Positions 26,212 through 34,598 of a DNA stretch of 44,413 nt are shown here, piece after piece. Source of the stretch: an uncultured Allobaculum sp. (GTDB lineage Bacteria > Bacillota_I > Bacilli_A > Erysipelotrichales > Erysipelotrichaceae); NCBI GenBank assembly GCA_910579655.1, contig CAJTVE010000019.1, forward strand, positions 1 through 44,413, given 5' to 3'. The notes under the pieces were generated by a model, which worked only from the letters and a program-made list of their open reading frames with translations, did no database searches and had not been told where the DNA came from. The stretch's first letter is position 1. The number at the start of each line of letters is the position of its first letter. The position numbers and the translations under genes were made by a program.

Positions 26212-28296
26212 ATGAAAAAATCCAGCAACCGATCGCGCCGCGCCCAGAGCGGGCGGCAGAAAACGGTCTCGAACCGGATTCTGATTCTGGCGCTGGCGAT
26301 TGTCAGCCTGTTTACGATTTTACTGGCCCGGCTTGTTGATATTCAGGCCATCCAGCATACGGCTTACGTCGAAAAACAGGATGATTACACGTCTATTAAA
26401 CAATATACATCGGCTCCAAGAGGACAGATTTACGATTCGGCCGGCAATGTGCTGGCCAAAACCGTCCCTTCGCACAATATCGTCTATACGGCGCCCAACA
26501 ATGCAACGTATGAAGATTCCCTGATTTATGCGGACCGCATTGGAGCCGTCTTCCATATGACCAAAGATGATTTCTCTTTATCTGAGCTGAAAGATGCGTA
26601 TCTGCGTACGCTTTCCATGCTGGATCCAGAAGATCCAGCCTATAACGGAATGAATCTGCTCAGCGATGAAGAGCGCGCCGCCTACGAAAATGGCGAAATC
26701 ACATCTTCTAAAGTCCGGGCGCTTCAGCTTGCCGCCATCGATCAGGACTTGATTGATCAGGCGCAAGAGCGCAGTCTGATTGCGGCTGCCATCTATGACC
26801 GGATGGCTGAAAATGCCTCCACCGGTCAGGCGAGTGTCATCAAGGAGGATGTCGATGATGATGACGCTTCCTATCTGGTTGAACACAAAATGGAATTTCC
26901 TGGATTTGATGTCGATTTCAACGGCTGGAAGCGTGAGTACCCCTATGGTCAGACGCTCAGTGATGTTTTAGGTTCAGTTTCCACTTCGACGGAAGGTCTG
27001 CCGGAAAATCTGGTCGATGAATATCTGGCTAAAGGCTTCCAGTACAATGCCCAGGTCGGAAAGTCCGGACTGGAATACGAGTACAATGATATTCTTTCCG
27101 GCACCAGTGAAATTGCCAAAATCACCTATGATTCCAATGGTCTGGCCCGCAAGGAAATTCTGCAGCCGGCTGTAAAAGGACATGACATTTATCTGTCGAT
27201 CAATATCGAACTCCAGCAGACGCTCGACAGTGTGCTCAAAGACACGCTGCTGCGCTATGGAGGCACAAAGAACCGTGAAAACTTCTATTCGCTGTTCATG
27301 TGTATGGAAAACCCAAAAACGGGCGATGTGCTCGCACTGTCAGGGTACCAGATGGATCCACAAACGCACCAGCTTTCTTATTACGCTTCAGGCAACTATA
27401 CTTCGCTGGTCAACCCGGGAAGCTGTGTCAAAGGCATTACTGTCTACATGGGACTTTCTGAAGGGGTGATCCAGCCTGGAGAAGTCATTGTCGATGAAGT
27501 CATCAATGTCGGCGGCCAGGAACTGGGTTCCTTTAAAAACCATGGCCCAGTCAACGAAGTTGAAGCCCTGTCGGTTTCTTCCAACGTCTACATGTTTAAT
27601 ATTGGTATGCGCCTGGGCGGCTATAATTATGTGCCGGGAGATGCTCTGAATATTCAGGATGTGCCAGGTACACTGGATAAAATGCGCCAATACTATTCCA
27701 TGTTTGGTCTTGGCAACCAGACGGGAATCGATGTGCCAAACGAAGTGTCCGTTTATGCAGCTGGCAATAATACCCCGGGAATGGTTCTGAACTACGTGAT
27801 TGGCCAGCTTGATACCTATTCACCGCTGCAGCTGATGCAGTATGCGGGCGTTGTTGCGGAAAGCGGCAAGATGTACCAGCCGCGCTTCTATAAATACGCA
27901 ACTGAAGTCAATGGCGATCAGATCTTTGACCTTTCGGAAGTCACCTTAAAAAGTGAGCTGCCAGAAGAAAACACCCAGTATCTTGAACGCGTTCAGGAAG
28001 GCTTCCGGGCCTGTGTTGCGGATGGCAACTGTGGAACCCCGCTGGAAACGTTCGAATACAACATGGCGGCTAAAACAGGGACGGCTGAAGTTGGAGACTG
28101 GACAACGGCTAACCTGATTGGCTATGGTCCGATCGAAAATCCAACCGTTGCCTTTGCATGCTCAGCTCCAACATCTTCAGTTAACTCGCAGTCCGTATCC
28201 GGAAATATCTGTACCACGGATGTTGTTCCCCCTGTCTTAGAGAAATATTTTGAACTCTATCCGCAGGATAATCTCAAACACGTCGCAGCCCAATAA
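26212..28296 (+). CDS. Class B penicillin-binding protein (transpeptidase, PBP2/FtsI type)
   Basis: This 694-residue membrane-anchored peptidoglycan transpeptidase has a basic start, one membrane helix at about 21-42, a dimerisation/pedestal region beginning APRGQIYDSAGNVLAKT, and a transpeptidase domain. Active-site motifs are S404-C-V-K407, S456-S-N458 and K621-T-G623. No PASTA domain follows the KTG box. It cross-links cell wall, for division or elongation; the sequence alone does not decide between them, and no mur or mra genes are nearby. Its ribosome binding site is a run of G ending six bases before ATG. Two tandem terminators follow. Confidence 0.92.
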   Translation: MKKSSNRSRRAQSGRQKTVSNRILILALAIVSLFTILLARLVDIQAIQHTAYVEKQDDYTSIKQYTSAPRGQIYDSAGNVLAKTVPSHNIVYTAPNNATYEDSLIYADRIGAVFHMTKDDFSLSELKDAYLRTLSMLDPEDPAYNGMNLLSDEERAAYENGEITSSKVRALQLAAIDQDLIDQAQERSLIAAAIYDRMAENASTGQASVIKEDVDDDDASYLVEHKMEFPGFDVDFNGWKREYPYGQTLSDVLGSVSTSTEGLPENLVDEYLAKGFQYNAQVGKSGLEYEYNDILSGTSEIAKITYDSNGLARKEILQPAVKGHDIYLSINIELQQTLDSVLKDTLLRYGGTKNRENFYSLFMCMENPKTGDVLALSGYQMDPQTHQLSYYASGNYTSLVNPGSCVKGITVYMGLSEGVIQPGEVIVDEVINVGGQELGSFKNHGPVNEVEALSVSSNVYMFNIGMRLGGYNYVPGDALNIQDVPGTLDKMRQYYSMFGLGNQTGIDVPNEVSVYAAGNNTPGMVLNYVIGQLDTYSPLQLMQYAGVVAESGKMYQPRFYKYATEVNGDQIFDLSEVTLKSELPEENTQYLERVQEGFRACVADGNCGTPLETFEYNMAAKTGTAEVGDWTTANLIGYGPIENPTVAFACSAPTSSVNSQSVSGNICTTDVVPPVLEKYFELYPQDNLKHVAAQ

Positions 28297-28322
28297 GGCG
28301 TGAAAACAATGGAGAGAACCAG

Positions 28323-28361
28323 AAACAGGCTGAGCTTTGTTGGCAAACGGGCCTGTTTTTT
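28323..28361 (+). terminator. First terminator after the PBP2 gene
   Basis: AAACAGGC (28323-28330) pairs with GCCTGTTT (28351-28358), followed by T. Confidence 0.75.
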
Positions 28362-28362
28362 G

Positions 28363-28400
28363 AGCCAGAGCTTGCCTGATGGCAGTTTCTGGCTTTTTCT
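28363..28400 (+). terminator. Second terminator after the PBP2 gene
   Basis: AGCCAGA (28363-28369) pairs with TCTGGCT (28388-28394), with an inner TGCC/GGCA stem, followed by TTTTTCTTT. The two hairpins stand back to back before the L33 promoter. Confidence 0.7.
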
Positions 28401-28554
28401 TTGTGATGGATATTGTCTGTATCAGATGAAATTTTATCCTTAACAAACAATCGTCTGATGTCCGAGTCGGGGAAAAGATCGCTCAGAAGACTGTTGTATC
28501 CTGAAAAACTGTCAATTTCTGGCTCTTGAAGGCACAAGATTGGTTTTTCTATGA

Positions 28555-28584
28555 TTGAAAGCTTTTGGTTCGTTGTGCTATAAT
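28555..28584 (+). promoter_or_regulatory. Sigma-A promoter of rpmG
   Basis: TTGAAA (28555-28560) and TATAAT (28579-28584) are 18 bases apart, 31 bases before the L33 start. Confidence 0.75.
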
Positions 28585-28614
28585 CGGTCAGGTGAAGAGC
28601 GAGGAGGTTAGAGA

Positions 28615-28764
28615 ATGAGAGACCGTATCACTTTCAAATGCTCTGAGTGTGGTAACGAAAACTATATCGGCACCCGGAATAAGAAAAAACATCCGGAACG
28701 CATGAATATTAAAAAATACTGCCCTAAATGCAATAAAATGACAGAGCACAAAGAGAAGAAATAA
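28615..28764 (+). CDS. rpmG: 50S ribosomal protein L33
   Basis: This 49-residue protein of the large ribosomal subunit is too short for many ORF callers. It reads MRDRITFKCSECGNENYIG and ends in a basic tail. Two CxxC pairs (C9/C12 and C36/C39) mark it as the zinc-binding form of L33. GGAGG lies eight bases upstream of ATG, and promoter and terminator closely flank it, so it is a one-gene unit. Many Bacillota carry paralogous L33 genes with and without zinc ligands, often with the zinc-free copy induced under zinc limitation; whether another copy exists cannot be seen here. Confidence 0.97.
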   Translation: MRDRITFKCSECGNENYIGTRNKKKHPERMNIKKYCPKCNKMTEHKEKK

Positions 28765-28766
28765 TC

Positions 28767-28792
28767 GCTGCAGCTATCTGCAGCTTTTTCTT
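28767..28792 (+). terminator. Intrinsic terminator of rpmG
   Basis: GCTGCAG (28767-28773) pairs with CTGCAGC (28778-28784), followed by TTTTTCTTT. Confidence 0.85.
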
Positions 28793-28912
28793 TGCCTGTG
28801 ACTGCCCGTTTCAGAGTTCTTTGTTTATCATAAACTTAAACAGGACTTCGTGATCAATACCTGTCTTGAATCCACCAGGTATTGCCTCTGTTTTGAAATG
28901 GAAGGTGAAAGA

Positions 28913-29545
28913 ATGGAAGTTATCTGCAAGCCAGTTGGACCTGTTCAGGCCAACTGTTATATCGTACTCAATGATGAAAATCATGCCCTGGTTATCGATC
29001 CTGGGGATGAAGGAAAAATGATCGCCGATCTGATCAAAGGCCTTGGAGCGAAAGTGGATGCCGTTGTATTGACGCATGCCCATTTTGATCATATTGGTGC
29101 CGTAGATGATTTGGTCAAGGAGTTTGGGGTTGACGTTTACGTCAATGAGCAGGAATTTGATTTCTTATGCAAACCCGAAAAGAATTCCTCGGCCTGCTTT
29201 ATGGGCGTTCCTCATATGGCCTTAAACGCAAAACCAGCTGCCCTCAAAGAAGGGGCCAACAAGATTGGCACGTTTGATGTCACCGCCTACTATGCGCCAG
29301 GTCATTCCATTGGTTCGACGATTCTTGAAATCGGAGACGATTTGTTTACCGGGGATGTGTTATTTGCATCGTCCATCGGCCGTACTGACTTACCAAGCGG
29401 TGATGCCGCCCAGATGAAGCAGACGCTGAATTTTTTGAAGTCTTTGAAAAAGGACTATACTGTTTATCCGGGGCATGGACCATCCACGACTCTGTTCTAT
29501 GAGCAGAGCCATAATCCATATCTGCTTTACGATAACCTGTTCTAG
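28913..29545 (+). CDS. MBL-fold metallo-hydrolase (glyoxalase II-like)
   Basis: This 210-residue cytoplasmic hydrolase has the metallo-beta-lactamase metal motif THAHFDH near residue 59, a further metal-binding histidine in PGHSIGST, the bridging Asp in FTGDVLFASSIGRTDLPSG, and a last histidine in VYPGHGPST. This is the YcbL/glyoxalase II-like branch; the natural substrate may be a thioester such as S-lactoylglutathione or a related thiol conjugate, but that is inference. The start at 28913 follows GGAAGGTGA; an in-frame ATG at 28898 is a weaker choice. Confidence 0.9.
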   Translation: MEVICKPVGPVQANCYIVLNDENHALVIDPGDEGKMIADLIKGLGAKVDAVVLTHAHFDHIGAVDDLVKEFGVDVYVNEQEFDFLCKPEKNSSACFMGVPHMALNAKPAALKEGANKIGTFDVTAYYAPGHSIGSTILEIGDDLFTGDVLFASSIGRTDLPSGDAAQMKQTLNFLKSLKKDYTVYPGHGPSTTLFYEQSHNPYLLYDNLF

Positions 29546-29550
29546 AGGCC

Positions 29551-29604
29551 AAGGCGCCCGTTTTCCAAGTCATTCAGAAAATGGGTGCCTTTTCTTTTTT
29601 TTCG
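29551..29604 (+). terminator. Intrinsic terminator after the MBL-fold gene
   Basis: AAGGCGCCCGTTTTC (29551-29565) pairs with 29577-29591 (one G-U pair), followed by TTTCTTTTTTTT. Confidence 0.85.
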
Positions 29605-29783
29605 GTTCGATACTTTGCGCTTTCTAAAGGCGTATACAGAAGCAAGACCGCTTGTTAGTATGGTACAGGCATTCATTGAGAAAACTTTCACTTTGAAAAG
29701 GGCAAGATCGGGCAGGCGCGCCTATAGGCGTAAGATCAGAATCCGTTCGAGCAAAAGAAAAAGAGCGGGGATGGAAATGCATT

Positions 29784-31907
29784 ATGAAGTATGAGAACTG
29801 GATAATCACTCGAGCCGCGGAAATTTTAAGGGAAGCCTATGGGCCAGAGGCGAAATTTCGTCCTGGACAGCTGGAAGCAATTGTCAACGTAGTGGCCGGG
29901 CGCAGGACGTTAGTTGTGCAGAAAACCGGCTGGGGAAAATCCCTGGTTTATTTTATTGCAGCCAGAATTCTGCGCGAACAAGGCTCCGGTCCGGCGGTCA
30001 TTATCAGTCCGCTGCTTGCTTTGATGGCCAACCAGGTTGAAAGCTCTAAAGCTTTTGGCATCACCACCCGGACCATTAACAGTGACCAGTCATCTTTTGA
30101 CAATGAAGAGATTACGCAGCTGATCCAGGAAGAGGATTCGATTGATGTTTTGATCATTTCTCCCGAGCGGCTGGCCAATCCCCGTTTTGATGAATGGTTT
30201 TCGCAGATTCCTAATCTGGAGCTGTTCGTTGTCGATGAAGCCCATTGTATTTCGCAATGGGGGCATGATTTTCGGCCTGACTATCAGCGTATCAAACGTC
30301 AGATTGATTCTTTTTCTGCCAGAACGGCTGTTCTTGCGACCACAGCAACCGCCAACGACAAGGTCATCGAAGATATCCGCGCCCAGCTTGGACAGGATCT
30401 GCTGATTTTGCGCGGCCCATTGATGCGCAAAAATCTCTCCATCCAAATTGAACCAGAAATGAGCCGGGAGGAAAGACTGGCCTGGCTGGTGGAGATGTTT
30501 TCTAAAAAGCCGAAAAGCCAGGGATTGATTTATTGCCATACCACGGGCGACTGCGATATGATCGCCGGTCTGCTTCGTTCGATCGGCATTGAAGCCGAAA
30601 GCTATCATGGCAAGAAACTTGATCCGCCAAAGATTTTGCGTGAGTTTGAAGAAGAGAATATTCAGGTTTTGGTAACGACATCCAAACTGGGAATGGGCTA
30701 CGATAATTTGTCGATTCGTTTTGTCATCCACTTCCAGATGCCCGAAAACATGATTGCCTATTACCAGCAGATCGGACGCGCCGGCCGTGATGGGGTGCAG
30801 TCGTTCATTTTCCTGCTTGATGGACCAGAAGACCGCCGCATACTGGAACACTTTGCAACAAATTCTTTGATTCAGGCCAATAAACTGGAAGAACTGCTTG
30901 AAAGCTTTCCTTACGATGGCAGGGGGCTGACAACCAAAGAAATGGAGCGGCGAGTCAATCTGCCAGTAGAAAAGATTAAATTTGCGCTGAAGTATCTGGA
31001 AATCCGGGCTTTGATCTATCACGAAAGAGTGCCAAAATCATCCACAAACAAGTCAGCTGTCACGCAATACTTTCGAAACTTCAGTATTCCTTTTGATCGC
31101 AGGGCGGAAGAGGTTTTGCAAAGATCGATCATTCATCAACGGCAAAACGAGATGAATAAAATGGAGCGGTTTTGTAAAAGCCAGAGATGCTACATGCAGC
31201 AGCTCGGTGAAGAACTCAATGCGCCAGATGCTGGCAGCTGTGGACATTGTGCAGCCTGCCTGCACCACCCAGTTGTAAAGATTTGTGTGAGTGATCAAAG
31301 CCGCCAGACAGTCAAGGCCTATCTTGGCGGCCGCAGTCCAAAAATAGAAAAACGAAAACAGTGGGCCATTCCAGTGGATCAGAAAACAAAAATGGATCCA
31401 GATTTCATGATGGAAGATGGCTGGGTGCTCAGTGAGGAATATCAAAGTGATATTGGGCAGGCCGTCAAAGCCGGCAAATATCAATATGGCCGGTTCTCGC
31501 CTGCTTTAGTGGATCGATCTGCCCGGCTTCTTTCCAAGGAACTCAAAGATTCAAAGATCGATCTCGTGGTGCCGATTCCAAGCTGCAATCATCCTTTCCT
31601 GGTTTTGGATTTTGCCATGTCTTTGGCAAAGAAGCTGAACCTTCCATTTGTAGATGCCCTCGATAAAAAGCAGACCGATACGCTTCAGAAGCTGATGGAA
31701 AACAGCGCTTTCCAGCAGAAAAATGCGATGGAAACAATTGAGGTCAATGCGAAACGAAAGTCGATTCTTCAGGGAAAAAGGATTCTGCTGGTCGACGATA
31801 TGGTAGACTCTAGGTGGACCTTAACGGTCAGCGCGTATAAAATGCGCAAAGCTGGTGCGCAGAGTGTAACGCCGTTTGCACTGGTTCGTACCGGAAAAGG
31901 CGATTAA
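29784..31907 (+). CDS. RecQ-type DNA helicase fused to a ComF-like phosphoribosyltransferase domain
   Basis: This is a two-part protein of 707 residues. Residues 1-360 form a superfamily 2 RecQ helicase: FRPGQ motif 0 at 26-30, Walker A KTGWGKS at 47-53, DEAH at 151-154, TATAN at 187-191 and QQIGRAGRDG at 328-337. A winged-helix-like part follows, then a cysteine cluster (C464, C469, C486, C489, C492) like the RecQ zinc site. There is no HRDC domain. Residues 560-707 form a PRTase domain with VVPIPS at about 595-600 and a PRPP-loop motif ILLVDDMVDSRWTLT (667-681), where DSRW replaces the usual TTGA. The start has only a distant GGGG. The next gene begins 85 bases later without a terminator between, so the two are probably co-transcribed. 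Confidence 0.9.
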   Translation: MKYENWIITRAAEILREAYGPEAKFRPGQLEAIVNVVAGRRTLVVQKTGWGKSLVYFIAARILREQGSGPAVIISPLLALMANQVESSKAFGITTRTINSDQSSFDNEEITQLIQEEDSIDVLIISPERLANPRFDEWFSQIPNLELFVVDEAHCISQWGHDFRPDYQRIKRQIDSFSARTAVLATTATANDKVIEDIRAQLGQDLLILRGPLMRKNLSIQIEPEMSREERLAWLVEMFSKKPKSQGLIYCHTTGDCDMIAGLLRSIGIEAESYHGKKLDPPKILREFEEENIQVLVTTSKLGMGYDNLSIRFVIHFQMPENMIAYYQQIGRAGRDGVQSFIFLLDGPEDRRILEHFATNSLIQANKLEELLESFPYDGRGLTTKEMERRVNLPVEKIKFALKYLEIRALIYHERVPKSSTNKSAVTQYFRNFSIPFDRRAEEVLQRSIIHQRQNEMNKMERFCKSQRCYMQQLGEELNAPDAGSCGHCAACLHHPVVKICVSDQSRQTVKAYLGGRSPKIEKRKQWAIPVDQKTKMDPDFMMEDGWVLSEEYQSDIGQAVKAGKYQYGRFSPALVDRSARLLSKELKDSKIDLVVPIPSCNHPFLVLDFAMSLAKKLNLPFVDALDKKQTDTLQKLMENSAFQQKNAMETIEVNAKRKSILQGKRILLVDDMVDSRWTLTVSAYKMRKAGAQSVTPFALVRTGKGD

Positions 31908-31992
31908 AAGACAGTGACAAAAGAATCTTTCGCAATCTCTACAGATCTGCATCTCAGGATCAGTCACTACAAAAAGCCGTGGGGGGAATGGA

Positions 31993-33357
31993 ATGAAATA
32001 TACAGCCGATCAGAAAAATAAAATTCTTGTCTTTAGTGGTCTGGCCTCCAGACCTTTAATGAATACCGAGATGAAGGCTTTGTTTGAAGAAGTATCCCAG
32101 AGTGATCTGGATGCTTTTCTAAAGGATCCAATCCAGGAAACAAACATTCCTGAGGGCTGGAAAGAGCGGATGAATGAGCTGATCAGCCAGTCGGCCAGAT
32201 TGTCCAGCCAGCTCTATCGTCTGGAAAACAGAGGGATTTCCTTCTGGTTTGATCTGGAGAGTCTGCCTAAAGCGGCAAGGGAGATCATGAGCGGCAAAGA
32301 ACAGCTGCTTTTCATGCTGGGAAATTCGGCCCTTCTTTCTGAGGGGGGCATTCCGGTTGTTTCCAGCCTGGCTCAGCTTGCTCAGACTCCCGGAAAGGCG
32401 ATCCTTTTTGTGGAGGATGGAATTGATCCTTTGCTCCATTTTGAAGCGGTGAACGTCAAGCTCAAAAGAGGAAATCTGCTGGCTTTTTCCCCTCGCTTTC
32501 AGCCATCTCCAGAACAGCTGATCTGCCACAGCCAAGTCCACAACCAGCGCTCCCAGACCATGCAGAATATTGAAAGTAAAAGTTTGGAAGGTAAGTCTAT
32601 GGAACACAATCTTCAAAATCCAAAACCTGCGGTTCGTCGCAAAGTCTTCATTTCGGGTTCCCGCAGCCAGGAAGCAATTCCGAAAAATATCCAGGAGTCC
32701 CTGGAGAAAATCTGCAAATTAGGGATTGAAGTGATGCTTGGTGATTCCAGCAAAGGTGTTGATGGCCAGATTGCCGACTATCTGCGAGAACCGCTCTATC
32801 CTTATGTTTCGATCTATACCGTTTTGCCAAAACCAAGGATTGAAGTAGAAGATGGATGGAAACTGCAGATCATTGAAGTCCATGATCCCAAACTCACTTT
32901 GCAGAAAAAACAGATGGAAAAAGACCGGATCATGGCCGCTGAAGCCAATTTTGGACTTGCAGTATTCAACCCGATTTCGGTCAATCGCTATGGAAATCTG
33001 CAGGTCAGCTCTGGAACGCTGCGCAATACCATCCAGATGCTGCTGGAAAAGAAATCTGTGAAATTCTTCTATCTTTATGAGGGGGAAATGAAGCTGGCTG
33101 ATCTTCATCACCAGAATGGCCTGAGTGCCCTGGAAGAGGTTCTCAATCGCTATAAAGAGGAAGAGTTTGATCCCGAAGACACTGACTTTACCAAGGTGAC
33201 AGTCCCAAAAGACATGACCTTATCCGAACTTCGACATCAGAAGATCATGAAAAAATACGAGGAACTCAAAAAAGGTGAAATCAAGCTTCGTGAAGCTTTG
33301 AAAGCTGAAAAGAAGCCAGAAAAATCAGCCTATGAGACGCTTACGCTTGGCATTTGA
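31993..33357 (+). CDS. DprA/SLOG-like Rossmann protein paired with the RecQ-PRTase gene
   Basis: This 454-residue protein starts after GGGGGGAATGGA. Residues 10-180 look like a reduced DprA: an ILVFSGL opening, a LENRGISFW segment, LLFMLGNSALL, and AILFVEDGIDPLLHFEA. Residues 216-370 form a second Rossmann-type unit with FISGSRS (219-225) and LGDSSKGVDGQIADYL (249-264), the SLOG nucleotide-binding pattern, then a helical basic tail rich in Lys and Glu (about 405-445). DprA proteins load RecA onto single-stranded DNA, and SLOG domains bind nucleotides or nucleotide-like ligands; which applies is unknown. A terminator follows about 90 bases downstream. Confidence 0.72.
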   Translation: MKYTADQKNKILVFSGLASRPLMNTEMKALFEEVSQSDLDAFLKDPIQETNIPEGWKERMNELISQSARLSSQLYRLENRGISFWFDLESLPKAAREIMSGKEQLLFMLGNSALLSEGGIPVVSSLAQLAQTPGKAILFVEDGIDPLLHFEAVNVKLKRGNLLAFSPRFQPSPEQLICHSQVHNQRSQTMQNIESKSLEGKSMEHNLQNPKPAVRRKVFISGSRSQEAIPKNIQESLEKICKLGIEVMLGDSSKGVDGQIADYLREPLYPYVSIYTVLPKPRIEVEDGWKLQIIEVHDPKLTLQKKQMEKDRIMAAEANFGLAVFNPISVNRYGNLQVSSGTLRNTIQMLLEKKSVKFFYLYEGEMKLADLHHQNGLSALEEVLNRYKEEEFDPEDTDFTKVTVPKDMTLSELRHQKIMKKYEELKKGEIKLREALKAEKKPEKSAYETLTLGI

Positions 33358-33445
33358 TCGATCCGATCCTTTCAAACAGGGAATTGCTTGCTCAAACAGG
33401 GAATCTTTTTGCCAAACCAATTCGATCAAGATCAGAAAGTAAAAG

Positions 33446-33500
33446 AACCAGTTCCAATTTCTGGATATCTCTCAGAAGTCAGAACTGGTTTTTCTGTTTC
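33446..33500 (+). terminator. Intrinsic terminator after the RecQ/SLOG pair
   Basis: AACCAGTTC (33446-33454) pairs with GAACTGGTT (33482-33490), with an inner TTCTG/CAGAA stem, followed by TTTCTGTTT. It lies between the convergent SLOG-like gene and comGB. Confidence 0.75.
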
Positions 33501-33560
33501 CTGTTGTCGTGATGCCTTTGGGCTGAACTTTCTTGTCAGGACAAAAGCCAGAAAGCATGC

Positions 33561-34598
33561 CTACAAGGTTTCCAGGATCGAAAGCGGAGCAAGCATGACC
33601 TGATAGACGCTGACAGCTAAAATGCCTACAGAACCATAAGCCAGATACAGGGTGTAGTTTGCCAGTTTTTTCATCCGCTTTTCCAGAATCATCAGTGCGC
33701 TTTTCTGGTAAGCCTGCATCATTTTTTCCATGATGGAAGCGTTCAGTCCGATTTCAAAGAACTGTACAAACAAGGAGTCGAGCCGGGAATCTTTCTGAAC
33801 ACATTCAAACAACGATCTTCCTTTACGCAGGGATTTAGACCATTTTCGAGCCAGCAAAGCCGCAAACGGAAAGCTTCCGGTATTCTGCATCAGCTGCAAG
33901 GTCTGGCTTGTAGGCAGACTGCTGTTCTGGGTACACTCAAACAGGGCTGCACATTCAATACTGGCAACAATCCGCACCAGGGAAAGCCGGAACAGGGGAT
34001 TGAATTTTGAACTGTCCACATCCGGCCAGACAAACAAGGCGCCAAGAAACAGAGCAAAAACGCCCAGGATTATCCAGAAAACAGAGGTAAAGACCTTCAG
34101 ACTGTCCAGCAGGGCATTATTGTTTGAAGCATATTCACCAAAGGCTGGAAGAATCGTCAGTGAAAAGAACCAGACAAGACCTGTCGCAAACGCCATGATC
34201 ATCAACGGATAGACAGTGTGCGAAAAGAGCTTGCGGGTCATGACCGTCTTTGCGCTTTGAAGGCGCAGATCGTATTCAAGAGCCTGCGACAGCGCAAAGT
34301 GATCCATCAACACCCCCATCCGCTTCATTCGCTGCCCTTTCTGGTGGCTGACAATTTTATAGAAGGGAACACCTTGATTGAGCAGGTCATGGATTTTCTG
34401 TGACTGCCTAAAAGAGAGTTCGATATTCTGCTGGAAGGAAAGCCCGCTTTGATCAAGCAGACTGAAGACTTCCATTTCCTGTTTTTCAATAACCGGCCAG
34501 TCCGATCTCTTTTGCACAGGCTGTAAAAGAAAGGCCTGGACTTGCTTCCAGCTCATTCTGGAAGAGGGCCTGGATTTCTTTTTCGTTCCAGATCTCAT
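33561..34598 (-). CDS. comGB: ComGB-like type II secretion/competence membrane platform protein
   Basis: This is an inner-membrane platform protein of the type II secretion F family (345 residues). The cytoplasmic segment (LLDQSGLSFQQNIELSFRQS onward) is followed by hydrophobic segments at about 145-165, 180-215 and near the C-terminus (YGSVGILAVSVYQVML). In Bacillus, ComGB works with the ComGA ATPase to build the pseudopilus that takes up DNA. The start at 34598 is chosen because AAGGAGG lies six bases upstream; this makes a 113-base overlap with comGA. A later ATG at 34475 would avoid the overlap but has a badly spaced site. No comGC or other pilin gene follows. Confidence 0.82.
   Translation of the reverse strand: MRSGTKKKSRPSSRMSWKQVQAFLLQPVQKRSDWPVIEKQEMEVFSLLDQSGLSFQQNIELSFRQSQKIHDLLNQGVPFYKIVSHQKGQRMKRMGVLMDHFALSQALEYDLRLQSAKTVMTRKLFSHTVYPLMIMAFATGLVWFFSLTILPAFGEYASNNNALLDSLKVFTSVFWIILGVFALFLGALFVWPDVDSSKFNPLFRLSLVRIVASIECAALFECTQNSSLPTSQTLQLMQNTGSFPFAALLARKWSKSLRKGRSLFECVQKDSRLDSLFVQFFEIGLNASIMEKMMQAYQKSALMILEKRMKKLANYTLYLAYGSVGILAVSVYQVMLAPLSILETL

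Noticed and set aside
30090..31022. 310-codon minus-strand open frame
   Set aside because: Antisense shadow of the RecQ helicase domain, with no recognisable motifs.
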